Shown one piece after another: positions 32,738-44,340 of a stretch of 64,000 bases of DNA (position 1 is its first letter; the number at the start of each line of letters is the position of its first letter). This stretch comes from Cristatella mucedo (lineage: Eukaryota > Bryozoa > Phylactolaemata > Cristatellidae): contig WPIO01000005.1 of the NCBI GenBank assembly GCA_009760855.2, forward strand, positions 4,130,001 to 4,194,000, given 5' to 3'. Made by a program: the position numbers and the translations under genes. The notes under the pieces were generated by a model. The model did no database searches. It was not told where the DNA came from and saw only the letters and a program-made list of their open reading frames with translations.

Positions 32738-33582
32738 ATCCCTCCCAGCCCTCGAGCACGTCGAATTCTCTCAACTCCCTTGCTGCATGTATTGATGACA
32801 TCAGCACACGGATGACAGCAACTTTTCTTAAATTGAATGATGATAAAACCAACTTACTAGTTATGGGCAAACAAAGTGTGATTCAGAAATTGAAAAGACT
32901 AAAGGAAAAAATCGGTTCTGTCAGCATATCTCCTGTCGAATCTGTACGAAAGCTAGGCTTCATATTCCAAAATGACCTTCCCTTAGACAACCACATCAGC
33001 TCGACAGTCAAGTCAGCCTATTTTTAACTACAGAACATTGCTGAAATTCGGGCTTGTTTAGGCAGCGATACCATATCTAAATTGGTCCATGCGTTTGCGA
33101 CATCCCGTCTTGACTTCTGTAACTCACTGATTGCTGGTCTACCGGCCCGTGCACTCAGGCGCTTACAGTGGGTGCAAAACTGTGCAGCTAGGCTTGTCTG
33201 TCGTGAGCATTAGAGACCGTGCCCTTAGTTCGTATGCTCCCAAAGCCCGGAACTCACTCCCGACTTGCATCACCACATCTCCTGACTTGTCCACATTTAA
33301 AAGAAACTAAAATGCATCTATTTACTACAGCATTTAGTGGGTCCATGTGATTCGTCTTCTATGTGTATATGAGTGCTGTGCATGCTGCCACTAACCAAAC
33401 TTGCATGCTGACCCTGCACATGACACCTCTAATCACGTTATTCCTGTTGTTTATTGAGCATGCTACTACTAACCATTCGATCGTGCTTCATTTGTTGCAA
33501 ATATAAAGTGCATAGACAGAGATCGAGTTCTCTGAGGGTGCTTTATTAAATGCATTATTATGATTATTAACATTACCTGCAC

Positions 33583-34412
33583 AGAATCTAAATGTCATAT
33601 TCCAAAGCGACCTCTCGTCAGACGACCATATCAGCTCCACAGTCAAATCTGCCTATTTTCAGCTTCATAACATTGCTAAAATTCGGGCTTCTTTAGATAA
33701 GGATACACGTCTAAATTGGTCCATGCATTCGTGATATCTCGCCTCGACTTCTGCAACTCACTGCTTACTGGCCAACCAGCATGTGCGATCAGGCGATTGC
33801 AGCTGGTGCAAAACTCCGCAGCTAGGCTTGTCTGTCGTGAGCGTCGCAGTTGCCACATCACTCCACTTCTCGCCGATCTACACTGGCTACCAGTCAAGCG
33901 ACGGATCGACTTCAAGGTTTTGTCGCTCACTTTTAGGTCACTTCATTCTCTGGCTCCAGCTTATCTCACAGATCTTCTCCCCATCAGGCCAAGCATCGTA
34001 CCACCCGCTTTTCGGAATCCAACAGTCTAGAAATACCTCGTACAAACCTTAAATCCTTTGGAGACCATGCCTTTAGTCCGTATGCTCCCAAAGCCTGAAA
34101 CTCGCTCCCAACCTTCGTCACATCCCCCTGACTTGACATCATTTAAAAAGAACTTTAAAACGCACCTATTGATGGCAGCATTTAATGGGACCCTGCGACT
34201 CGTCCTTTATGTGCTTATACGCGTTGACACTGTGCATGCTGTCATTAACCAAATTTGCATGCTGACCCTGTGCATGTCACCCCTAACGATGTTATTCTTG
34301 TCGAGCATGCATCCACTAATTTAGTAATAATTCGATCGTGTTTTTTTGCAGAAAATGCAAAGCTCGTAGAAGAGGTTGAGTTCTCTGAGGGCGCTTTATC
34401 GTGTTATTATTA
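33583..34412 (+). mobile_element. LINE-A copy B2, 3' part
   Basis: It begins at the AATCTA position of the RT gene directly after the tail of copy B1. It covers the FQSDL region through C-terminal codons (frames 33716-34030 and 33783-34052), the 3' UTR, the hairpin (about 34358-34400, with the 5' arm decayed) and an ATT-repeat tail. It is more similar to the 3205 copy than to A2. Confidence 0.86.
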
Positions 34413-35769
34413 TTATTATAACCAAGTGCAGGGCAATGACAAGAAGCTGGTCTTGTTTGTAAGACCTGAAATAGCCCTCACTTAATCAATAGCAAGCGCT
34501 CTGTGAGATTAAAGGTGAAAGCAAGCTTGAATGAAAGCACGCGATCGAAGAACCTGCTGCTGCTTTAATTCTCCGTAAGTCGCGCTACCGTTCTCTTCGA
34601 TGTGCTCAATGATTTCGACGTTTTTCGGCTGGTTTTTCAATTAAATGACGTAGCGCACACCCAATGACGACTACGGCAAAGCTCCTGGGCTCACCAGTGA
34701 AGACTCTTGGTTCAGGCGATGGCATTCACGGTCTTTACCAGCTGCTCGTTGATCAGGTCCTGTGTCATCACCTTTTACTAGATGAGCAGTTTGTCCTTGC
34801 ATGCGTAAGAATTCGCAGCATAATCGATAATGTCACTCATCGATTCGAAGAAGAGGGCAAAGTCGGAGATTTTTGCTCAAGCGTGGCAACTTCCTCAAGC
34901 TCCACGCGTTCAGGTGCGAGTCGAAGGGCAAAGCCGGCATCGCGCTCGAGAAGCCCCTCACTCCCCCCCACGAGCAGGAAGCTACAATGACCATCCCCAA
35001 CATTCAGTCGGACATCATCCTCATTCGGAAGCTTCTTGCTGATTAGCAAGGCCACGCTTATTAATGCTTATTATTATATCGGTCGAGACCGTCGCGATGC
35101 TAGTGAGAAGGAGCAGCCGGCTCTCGTGAAACGCTTCGTTCAGGTCATAACGAGTGCGCTGGGCGCGCGAGTGACTCGTCGACCTGACAGCACATGACAC
35201 AAAAATTTGCACCGATACTGCAGACCGTTGATCTCAGCGCTCAGATTGGCTGCACAATCATACCCCTGTTAGCAAGAATTTGCAATTATTCAGCGATTGC
35301 ACAACATAGGGTATTAGAGGAAGATAGTTATCGCGAGCTTCAGGTTGACGGGCTAGCTAGCCAAACACACCTATCTTGATCTTGACCTGAACGAAGCGGT
35401 TCACAAGAGCAAGGAGCTTGGAATTATATATTATGTATATTCTTACTCACGCGGCCCGTCTCGTCTGCCATTTATTCTATAATAAGCTATGCTGGTTAGT
35501 TAAGTCCATTAGTTAGTCCGTTTGGTCATCCAAGACGTAACATGTATATGAGTTCTTTGAGATCTTATCATAGTAGGTACATTGCGGTACAGCTAGAAAG
35601 ATGTCCCCAAAACGTGCTCATTTAACGTAAATATAAGGAGACGCTGGCGATCATGTTGAACGGTATGCTATGGGCAGTTTACCTATAGCAGAAACCGACC
35701 TCACTCTTATGCATAAACGACGCCGCATTAGTTGGTTAGGCATTGGGTATTTTCAACGCTAGGGTCAGC

Positions 35770-35771
<2 letters not shown>
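34413..35771. other. No recognisable gene
   Basis: Frames at 34664-34990 (+) and 34830-35042 (+), and their minus-strand partners, show Ser/Arg-rich low-complexity peptides but no recognised domain. Confidence 0.4.
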
Positions 35772-36003
<232 letters not shown>

Positions 36004-36852
36004 CTGTACAGTTGCCAACAAAAGGCGGCTGATATTACGCAGACAAAACTTCCACGAGTTTAAGACGGCGTGCAGTGGCGGATATTATAATGGCTTAAGC
36101 GCTTACCCAAACTAAGAGTGGCCGAATTTTTAACAAAAGTAAAAGAAACACGTCATTCACACACTGCAATCGATAGGGGCGGCTTAGCGAGCGTCCGCCA
36201 TTGTGACCATTCGGTCAAGGTTGCGAGTAGCAACGCGACAACGAGTCTGGTTCCGTCACTTGGCAGTTGCTAGAGCGATAATAGAAGCGCTTCTCTGATG
36301 GTGAGTGAAAGTAGTCCTCGGTCGTTTCCTTTCGAAAGGAATAACGACCCGGCAGTGTATAATAGCTCTGGCGCATTTTTCAAATCAGCCGTCATCTAAA
36401 GGCACGCTTGGGACTGTAGGCTGCTTAATTCTTGACTTGGGATGGTTGGCGTTGCTCACACGCCTTGTTATTGCCTGGTTACACGGCTACCGTTAATGCA
36501 CAAATGCAATTATAGTGCTCCTGTTTCTGTTAGTTTCTTCCGTAATTGCCAATATCATGTCTATTGAATAGTTAACAATTATCTATGTTAACGACCGACT
36601 GTGTGTATGCTCGATGTCAGGCTAGACATATCACAGCTGCTAGTGCGAGTGATGTAGGCGAAAACGCCTAATGCTCGGCGTTACCACCTCGTGGAAGCAG
36701 CGCAGATAGCGAAGGAATTTTATATCGTATCAAGTCACTCGCATTCAAGTCGTCACTGATGGGCTGCGCTTGGCCGGGCTACCAAGAAACGGTGCTGCTC
36801 TTTGCGGCTAGTGATTTGCTGAGTCGACCAGGACCGCATCGCTGCTCTGGTT
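36004..36852. other. Region upstream of ARL3, no coding sequence recognised
   Basis: It contains the presumptive promoter and 5' UTR of ARL3. I see no TATA box at a convincing distance, and the short frames (36305-36496 +, 36759-37028 +) are not supported. The latter overlaps ARL3 exon 1 in another frame. Confidence 0.4.
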
Positions 36853-37854
36853 ATGCAGGGTCTTCTAGCCCTACTCCGGAAGCTCAAATCGGCTCCGGAG
36901 AAAGAGCTGAGGATCCTCCTTCTTGGTCTAGACAATGCTGGGAAAACGACGTTGCTGAAGAAATTGGCTTCAGAAGATGTCAGCCAAATTACCCCAACCC
37001 AGGTAAGCTGCGTCTCGCAGCGGCTTGAGAGTGGGGCTTAAGCTGGCATCGGTAAGTAAGCCAAGCTAAAATTTCTGTAAGTTTTAAAATTCAAGCAATT
37101 GTCTAAAGGAGATCCATTTCTGAGGGCTCTTCTGCACAACATGTCTTCGTCTTCCCATGCCTTCATGGCAAGCAAACTCGGCAGCTGTTTGAGATGGTTT
37201 CGTTCAGGGTTTTAATATTAAAAGCGTCAGCTCATCCGGATTCAAACTCAATGTCTGGGACATTGGAGGTCAAAGGAAAATCAGGCCATATTGGCAAAAC
37301 TATTTTGAGAACACGGATGTCCTGGTGAGTACGTTGACATAGCTTTGCCGACGATGGTATTTACCATCGCCATCATCTGTGCAGGTTTATAATCATGTAA
37401 CCATCTTTCAGATCTACGTAATCGACAGCTCGGATCGCAAGCGCCTTGACGAGACGGGAATGGTAAGCTAGCTTGTCACGAGTTCGGCTGATCCCCTCAA
37501 CTACAGCAACCCATGCTGGCCCTCAACCCAGCAAGCGGCTGTTGGCGACATTGTAGGAGCTGTTGGAACTTCTTGATCATGAAAAGCTAGCTGGTGTTCC
37601 GGTACTTATATATGCAAACAAGCAAGATTTGGTGAATGCTGCCCCTGCTAGTGAGATTGCCAGTGGCCTCGCACTGACGAACGTGCGCGACAGGATATGG
37701 CAGATTCAGGCCTGTTCTGCCATGAGCGGTGAAGGCATAGAGGTAGGTATGCGAATCGCTTACCGCGTTGGTGCATGAACGCACCGATGTGTACTATGCT
37801 ATTCGTAATGCTTTGTAGGCATACTCTGCTTTCCTGAAAGATACTAAAATTTAA
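36853..37854 (+). CDS. ARL3: ADP-ribosylation factor-like GTPase 3 (ARL3), 4 or 5 coding exons
   Basis: A small GTPase. In animals, GTP-bound ARL3 releases lipidated cargo from UNC119 and PDE6D carriers, mainly at cilia. Exons are 36853-37002, 37208-37324, 37412-37462 and 37557-37742, all phase 0, with GT donors and AG acceptors and introns of 205, 87 and 94 bases. Motifs: P-loop GLDNAGKT at 25-32, switch I ITPTQ at 46-50, WDIGGQ at 67-72, NKQD at 127-130, CSA at 159-161. [18 protein letters not shown] matches the family start except for an extra Gln at position 2, where ARL3 normally begins Met-Gly. The C-terminus is ambiguous: splicing at 37743 to an exon at 37819-37854 gives 11 final residues, whereas reading through gives [11 protein letters not shown] with a stop at 37776-37778. 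Both yield 179 residues, close to the usual 182. Nearby CT- and LINE-rich DNA suggests no operon. Confidence 0.94.
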
Positions 37855-37864
37855 CAACCTACCT

Positions 37865-38107
37865 ACAAGTACTGTTGTTTTGGATTAGATACTTGACGTT
37901 GAGTTAAGCACGGAGGAATCAGCAATAATGATAGAAAAACATTTCGCAATAGCTCTGGTCTCCCCCTGCCCTCTGTCCCTTGTATGCATCACTCCCTCCT
38001 GTCATCCTCTTCTTCACTTACCCCAACAACCCCTTCTCTCCCCTCCGTTACCCCTTCTACTCTCCTCCCTTCCCCCTTGGCTTCCTCAACCTTCTCTTCT
38101 ACCCTAC
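37865..38107. other. Pyrimidine-rich tract downstream of ARL3
   Basis: A strand-asymmetric CCCTT/CTCC-rich stretch at about 37960-38105. It has no gene and probably includes the ARL3 3' UTR and spacer. Confidence 0.5.
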
Positions 38108-38275
38108 CCTCATGCTGCATGGGTCTTAGTCCGGGTTTTAGAGGCTGTCACTTCACGCCCGGGGTCGTGGGCTCGAGTCCTTCAGTAGGCAATCCTGTAT
38201 TGCCTACTGCAAGAAGTGGAGGTAGCCGTTAAAAATCTCTGCCGTTATACGAATGTGGCTTTTAAATCAGCTAAC
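38108..38275 (+). mobile_element. SINE-2 copy (second tRNA-like SINE family)
   Basis: GGGCTCGAGTCC at about 38168-38179 is B-box-like. The 3' half (GCAAGAAGTGG, then GTAGCCGTTAAA, then AAATCAGCTAA) aligns with 44430-44505, where the same landmarks occur in the same order. It has no LINE-A hairpin. Confidence 0.6.
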
Positions 38276-38439
38276 CTTTCTTTCCCGACTTTCGCCCCCT
38301 CCCCGGCCTCTCGCAAGGCTGCCACTTTGTTTCGGTTTCTTTCTTTTTTGGTTTCTTATCCGGCCCCCCCTTCTCTCATTTTCGATCTCACCCACTTTCT
38401 ATCTCACACTTTCGGCAGTGTTAGATTTCTTCTAAGTTC
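38276..38439. other. Pyrimidine-rich spacer
   Basis: TC-rich sequence between the SINE-2 copy and the LINE-A fragment. No gene. Confidence 0.4.
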
Positions 38440-39832
38440 TTTCTAACCAAGTTCTTCTCGAGCGACTCTCGTCTCGCCTCGGCACCACTAGCACTGCACT
38501 GCTGTGGTTTAGGTCCTATCTCAGTAGGAGATTCCCGAGCATTGATGTCAACAGGCAAAGGTCATCCGAGGAACCACTAAAGTATGGGGGTACCCCAGGG
38601 GTGTGTGTTTGGTCCCCTTCTTTTTTTTAAATATATACTCGCCCCTCTCACCGCTGTGATCGCCAGCACAATCTAGCCTTACACTGCTATGCAGATGATG
38701 CTCAGTTGTACCTTTGCTTTGATCCCTCTAGCATGTCGAATTCTCTCAACTCCCTTGCTGCATGTATTACCGATATCTGCACTTGTATTGCAGCACAATT
38801 TCTCAAATTGAGTGACGATAAAACCAACTTACTAATTTTGGGCAAACCAAGTGTGACTCGGAAATTGGAAAACTTACTGCTCAAAATCGGCTCTGCCAGC
38901 ATATCTCCTGTAGCATCTGTACGAGTTTAGTTGTCCTGTTCCAAAGTGACCTTTAACTAGACGTCCACATCAGCTACACAGTCAAGTCCTGATTTAGCCC
39001 AGGGGTTAAGGTGCTCACCTTTGATGACCCAGGTCAAGGTAAATGCATTTGATGACCCAGGTCATGGCTCGAGCTCTCCGGCATATCTGAAGCACCTGGA
39101 AAGAGACTGTGCTCTCCTAGGTTCTCTTCGGGCACTATACCAATGAAAAATTAGATTTTTTTTAAATTTCAAGTCTGCCTACCTTCAGATACATAATATT
39201 GCTAAAATGTGTGCCTGCTTGGACAGGGATAATACATCCAAATATAATATTTCCACACATTTGTGACATCCCATCTAGACTTCTGCAACTCACTGCTTGC
39301 TACCCTGCCGGCCTTTGCATCAGCACTGACAGTCGGTGCAAAACTGCTGCTAGGCTTGTCTATCGTGAGCTTTGAAATTGCCACGTTACACCACTTTTCA
39401 CCGACCTACACTGCCTTTCAATCAATCAGTATGTCGATTTCAAGGTTGTCACTCACTTTTAGGTTTCTTCATCCTCTGGCTCTAGCCTACGTATCAGAAC
39501 TACTCCCCTACCAGGCTAGGCTAGCTCATTTGACTTTGCCTCGGACGAACCTCCAATCTTTTGGAGACCTTGCCTTCAGTTCGTGTGCTCCCAAAGCCTG
39601 GAACTCACTCCGGACAGTCGTCACGACATCCCCTGACTTAATGACATTTAAAAAAAAGTTTAAAACGCACCGTTTTCTCACAGCATTTGCTGGGTTCTTG
39701 CGGTCAATTCTTTGTGCAATTATGTATGCTGACATCGTGAATGCTACCACTTAGAATATTTACATGTTGACACTAAGCATTCGATTAAGCTTCCTTTACA
39801 GCATAGGTAAAATGTAAAGTGCCTAGAGAGAG
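38440..39832 (+). mobile_element. LINE-A copy, older, split by a SINE-1 insertion
   Basis: RT codons run from the LLERLSSRL region (38445) through YADDAQLYLC (about 38690-38720) and the GKPSVTRKL region (frame 38706-38930). They resume after the SINE at 39169 and continue through the C-terminal region (frame 39263-39754) into the 3' UTR. The hairpin breaks off after its 5' arm at 39832. Many frameshifts are present. Confidence 0.85.
38989..39168 (+). mobile_element. SINE-1 copy with target duplication TCAAGTC
   Basis: It is flanked by TCAAGTC at 38982-38988 and 39169-39175. The A-box-like GGGGTTAAGGTGCTC lies at 39002-39016. The copy carries a 17-base internal duplication (TTTGATGACCCAGGTCA at 39020-39036 and 39048-39064). 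The B box is decayed to GGCTCGAGC, and a degraded 3' hairpin and A/T tail follow. Confidence 0.88.
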
Positions 39833-40556
39833 ATTGATCACCAAGTTCTTCTAGAGCGCCTCTCATCTCGCCTGGGCATCACTGGCACTGCTCTGCAGTG
39901 GTTCAGGTCCTATCTCAGTGGGAGACTCCAGAGTATTGACGTGAATGGACAAAGATCATCTGAAGTACCTCTGAAATATGGAGTACCTCAGGGCTCAGTG
40001 CTAGGTCCGGTTCTTTTCACGGTTTATACTCTGCCTCTTGCTGATGTGATTGCCAAGCACAATCTAGGCTTTCACTTCTATGCGGATGATACTCAGTTGT
40101 ACCTTTGCTTTGATCCCTCCCAGCCTTCGAGCACCTCAAATTCTCTCAACTCACTAGCTGCATGCATTGATGACATCCGCACATGGATGGCAGCAAATTT
40201 TCTAAAATTAAACGATAATAAAACTAACTTACTAGTTATGGGCAAACCCAGTGTGATTCAGAGATTGGAAAGACTGACTCTCAAAATTGGCTCTGCCAGC
40301 ATATCTCCTGTTGAATCAGCTCGAAATCTAGGTGTCATATTCCAAAGCGACCTCTCGTTAGACGACCATATCAGCTTCACAGTCAAATCTGCCTATTTCA
40401 GTTTCATAATTGCTAAAATTCGGGCTTTTTTAGATAAGGATACCACGTCTGAGTTGGTCCATGCATTCGTGACATCTCGTATCGACTTCTGCAACTCACT
40501 GCTCGCTGGCCTACCAGCATGTGCGATCAGGCGATTGCAGCTGGTGCAAAACTCAA
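39833..40556 (+). mobile_element. LINE-A RT fragment, young, lacking both ends
   Basis: It starts at the ATCACCAAGTTCTT position of RT, fused to a broken hairpin of the previous copy. The frame 39941-40570 is open for 209 codons and includes PQGSVLGP, FYADDTQLYLC and LVHAFVTSRIDFCN. It ends near 40556 in the VQNS region with no 3' UTR. Confidence 0.88.
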
Positions 40557-40928
40557 CCTTTTTTGCTTAGCACTTACGTGCTCTAAGCAAATCCCTCCTC
40601 TTCCTAGGCGCTTTACATTTGCTACCTTAATACACGTGTATGTTTTGACTTTCAAACCTCGCTACAAACTGCAACCATTATTTCTCCTGTGGTCAGTGAC
40701 TAGTAGTCGTTTAGACTGCTCAACGTATGCAGGTCCAGGCAGGTGTTACCTCCTCACACTCACGGTTCACTCCTTTGTTTCTATTCACCCGTGAATTGCT
40801 GAGTGCAGCTGTGGCCTTAAGCAGTGATTGCCAGTGAAGCAGTAATTTTAAAAAACAGAACCACCGAAGGCCGAGTGACTGAGTGCAGAAAAATGTACTT
40901 CGAATGGACTGGACTGAACATCAATCCA

Positions 40929-40930
<2 letters not shown>
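40557..40930. other. Junction sequence with inverted LINE-A tail scrap
   Basis: TTTGCTTAGCAC and GTGCTCTAAGCAAA (about 40561-40588) form a small imperfect hairpin. TTCCTAGGCGCTTTACATTTGCT (about 40600-40622) is a short minus-strand piece of the LINE-A 3' end. No gene. Confidence 0.55.
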
Positions 40931-40997
<67 letters not shown>

Positions 40998-41002
40998 CAT
41001 AG

Positions 41003-41077
<75 letters not shown>
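40931..41077. repeat. Compound (TA)n-(GA)n microsatellite
   Basis: A TA array with CATA/GATA interruptions runs to about 41031 and is followed by a GA array to 41077. Confidence 0.97.
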
Positions 41078-41080
<3 letters not shown>

Positions 41081-41154
41081 ATAAATGTTAAGTAACAACC
41101 AGTGGGTATATACATTATATACAAGATGGTATATATAAGGTGGTGTATTAATAA

Positions 41155-41225
41155 TATTATAATAAATTTGTATAGCACCCTTTGAGAACTGTATCTCTTT
41201 CTAGGCACTTTACAGAGGCTACATA
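41155..41225 (-). mobile_element. LINE-A 3' hairpin and tail, solo
   Basis: The minus-strand 3' terminus only: an AT tail, then GTGCC/GGTGC arms with AGAGA in the inner stem. No coding part remains. Confidence 0.75.
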
Positions 41226-43188
41226 GAAAGCTCAAAGATTATTCTGCCTCTGCGTATGAGGCTGTTGAATTAGCCAAATCATTAATTTGTACTGTACAAT
41301 TCTATAAGGCTATGTGTAGCCAGTTCAGAAGTTGGTGGCCACCACAGCTTGGCACCATCTCGGGGATTTTGCGAGTACAATTTTATGTCGGTTCTTTGGG
41401 AGGCCACATTACTCAAGTCAGCTATTGCTTCCCATTCTCCTATAAGTATTTGAGTTACAAAAAACTAATAAGTTGTTTATTTTAACCAAGAAAGGCTCTG
41501 CCGACCTGTCACTAAACGACATTTAGTAGGTCATGCAAATTTTGGTTCCAATAGCAGGGTAGCTGCTCATGTGGTCTGGTGCTAAGCTTTTAAAAACTCT
41601 TAGTACTTGTTGGGTTTGAACACATTACCTTTTTTCGGTCCATAATTCCCACGAGATTACCCCATCGGTCCACAAGTATCCTGTGCTGGGGATTGCAAGA
41701 ATGAACAAACTCGACTTAGGCAGGGATACTGGGTTGTGGTGTAGCGTGCTTGGGATGATACCACGTCGGTAGCCGAGAGGTCAGAGCACCATTGATGTAG
41801 GTCACTGATGCCTAATACATGGTTAATTTAGTGCTGTTTTCCTTTTTGCAAGCTGGTCATTACCAAGAGTCCTCTGTCGTAGACCAAGCAATTTCTTCGT
41901 TACTGCCATAAGCTCTCTGCGGTATATTATGCCCAATGATCCGTGCATGCACCACCTCCACCGAGCACTGCGCTTGCTGCCAAAATCGTGAACTTGGGCA
42001 GCTCATTACTGAGATATGTTTTTTTACAAGCACCAGATATGTTCATGGCAGTGCAAAGCGGAAGCAGTGACGAATATAGTGCAATCCCGTGTGGGAAATC
42101 ATGCAAGCTTAGGTCACAAACTCTCTCTTGCTTGTTTGTGCATGCTTGCACATGTGCATTTTCTTTTATCCTGGTTGAATGTTTCTTTTTTAGGATGGAA
42201 TGAGGTGGGTCCTGAAGAATATGACAAAAGCACGCAAGTGATGAGATGCATCGTTTACATTGCACTTTATTCGCAGACTTTGTTGACTAGTTAGGTGTCG
42301 CATAATCTCTTTTACGTGCCTATGTCATCATTGTCGCCAATGTCAGCTTATGGTTGCTGCCTAGTGGATTAGCGATAAGCATGTTTTGTCACACTATGCC
42401 CGTCTGCTACCAACGTTCATCTGCTTTGCCACGCTACTGCAGTAGCCAGAGGTGATCGGCATTTCATGTCAAGCACCTGCCATTGTCTTGGTTGCCAAAG
42501 TATCTCCAGTTTTGCTATCTCCAGTAAGCTGTACGTGATGCACAATCATTCTTACATTAGGAGCATTTTTCTTCGTTGCTAGTTTCTGTTAATATATGTA
42601 ATGTACAGTAAGTATTCTGAAATAAACAAATGGCCTTTCCCATCAGCTTGGTATGTTTGCTGCCCCGTTATGCTCGTCAGCTGCAACGTTTCTGGGGAAG
42701 ATCTGCTTTAGGGTTGAAGGAAATGCGATATTGTCACGAAGACTGCAATTTACACAATGTTTATGAAATTATGGAAGTATGGAAAGGGCAAAGTGGATAG
42801 TACTGTGGTCAAGCCTGGAAGTACTACAGAATTAGTCCTTGGCTTTGTCTGTACATTCAATTGGCAACCGATGACTGGCAACTGCAGATTCACCTTCGGC
42901 TCCATTTAGGAGTGCCTTGTATGCTTACATTTATCATAGCCAGCCCGCTGACAAGATACTCACATATGCAAAACCGTGGGCATCTACATATATTAACACC
43001 AAATGTACTGCTACATCTGTGGCGCCATGAAGCCTAGCTAATCCAATCGCTGGGAGAATATCATCTCGCGTTTAGATTATGCACCGTGCGACAGCTGTAT
43101 GCAGGTATGGCGTTTTGCAACCATCGTACAGTTTCATTCATATCACTTTTTTATCCAGAGGCTATGGAATGCAAGTGAAAAGGCTGTT
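41226..43188. other. No recognisable gene
   Basis: Almost 2 kb of unique-looking sequence. Frames at 41927-42265 (-), 41943-42203 (+) and 42016-42294 (+) overlap and lack recognised domains. Confidence 0.4.
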
Positions 43189-44235
43189 CTGATTCTTGCT
43201 TTTGATACTATCGATCACCAAGTCCTTCTCGAGCACCTTTCATCTCACCTGGGCATCACTGGCACTGGCACTGAACCACAGTGGTTTATGTCATATCTCA
43301 GTGAAAGACTGCAGAGTATTTGATGTGAATGGGAAAAGATCATCCGAGGAACAACTGAAGTATGGGGTACCTGGGGTTTGTTTGGTCCGGTTCTTTTCAC
43401 GGTTTATGCTCTCCCTCTTGCCGATGTGATTGCCAGGCACAAACTAGGCTTCCATTTCTTTGCAGAAGACATTCAGTTGTATATTTGCTTTGATCCTTCC
43501 CAGCACGTCTAATTCTCTCAAATCCCTTACTGCATATATTGATGACATCTGCACATGGGTAGCAGCAAACTGTCTTAAATTGAATTATGGTAAAACCAGC
43601 TTACTAGTAATGGGCAAACCAAGTGTGATTCAGAAGTTAGAAAACCTAACCCTCAAAATCGGCTCTGCCTGTAAATCTCGTGTTAAATCTGCACGAAATC
43701 TAGGTGTCATATTCTAAAGTGACCTTTCATTAGACGACCACGTCAGCTCTACAGTCAAGTCTGCCTACTTTCAGTTACATAACTTTGCTAAAATTCGGGC
43801 TTGCTTAGACAGGGAGGGATACGACATCTAAATTGGCCCACGCATTTGTGACATCCCATCTCAACCTTTCCATTTCACTGCTTGCTGGTCTACCGGCATG
43901 TGCAATCAGGCACTTACAGTTTGTGCAACACTCTGCAGCTAGGTTTGTCTGTCTCGAGCGTCGCAGTTACCATATCACACCACATCCGACCTGCACTGGC
44001 TCCCATTCAAGCATCGCATCGACTATGGTTCTGTCACTCACTTTTAGCTCCCTCGATTCTTTGTCTCCAGCCTACCTTTCAGATCTACTCCCCCACCAGG
44101 CTAAGCATCGTGCCACCAACTTTTCTGAATCTAATCATTTAGCTATACCTCATACAAATCTCAGATCCTTGGGAGACCATGCCTTTAGTTCGCATGCTCC
44201 CAAAGCCTGGAACTCAACTCCCGACTGGTCACGGC
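43189..44235 (+). mobile_element. LINE-A RT to C-terminal fragment, old
   Basis: It opens at AFDTIDHQVLLEHLSSHLGITGTG (frame 43099-43323), and the catalytic YADD region has decayed to FFAEDIQLY (about 43457-43485). The GKPSVIQKLENL and SLTFSSLDSLSPAYLSDLLPHQ regions follow in separate frames (43460-43717, 43833-44321). It ends near 44235 without its own hairpin. Confidence 0.85.
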
Positions 44236-44340
44236 CTTTTAACCCTCTCACAAGTTCTATTGTCAACGTTCGTAATTGCCGTACTTGTCAGTACTTGACA
44301 ATGCACGTAAGTTGCACGTGAGCCGTGACTTTGCAAGTGA

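Larger units (their letters stand above)
31340..33582 (+). mobile_element. LINE-A copy B1, interrupted by three insertions
   Basis: LINE-A linker sequence from about 31340 leads into RT (frames 32286-32675 and 32596-33027) and then the C-terminal and 3' UTR parts. The hairpin lies at about 33505-33545 and the tail ends near 33574. It is interrupted by SINE-1 (31439-31570), an unidentified insert (about 31933-32083) and a LINE-B end (32666-32737). It shares the roughly 225-bp internal deletion (at about 33210) and near-identical 3' sequence with copy A1 at 6058-7924. The frame is broken many times. Confidence 0.85.

Noticed and set aside
36759-37028. 89-codon plus-strand frame overlapping ARL3 exon 1
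   Set aside because: It is out of frame with a clear ARL3 exon and runs into its intron.
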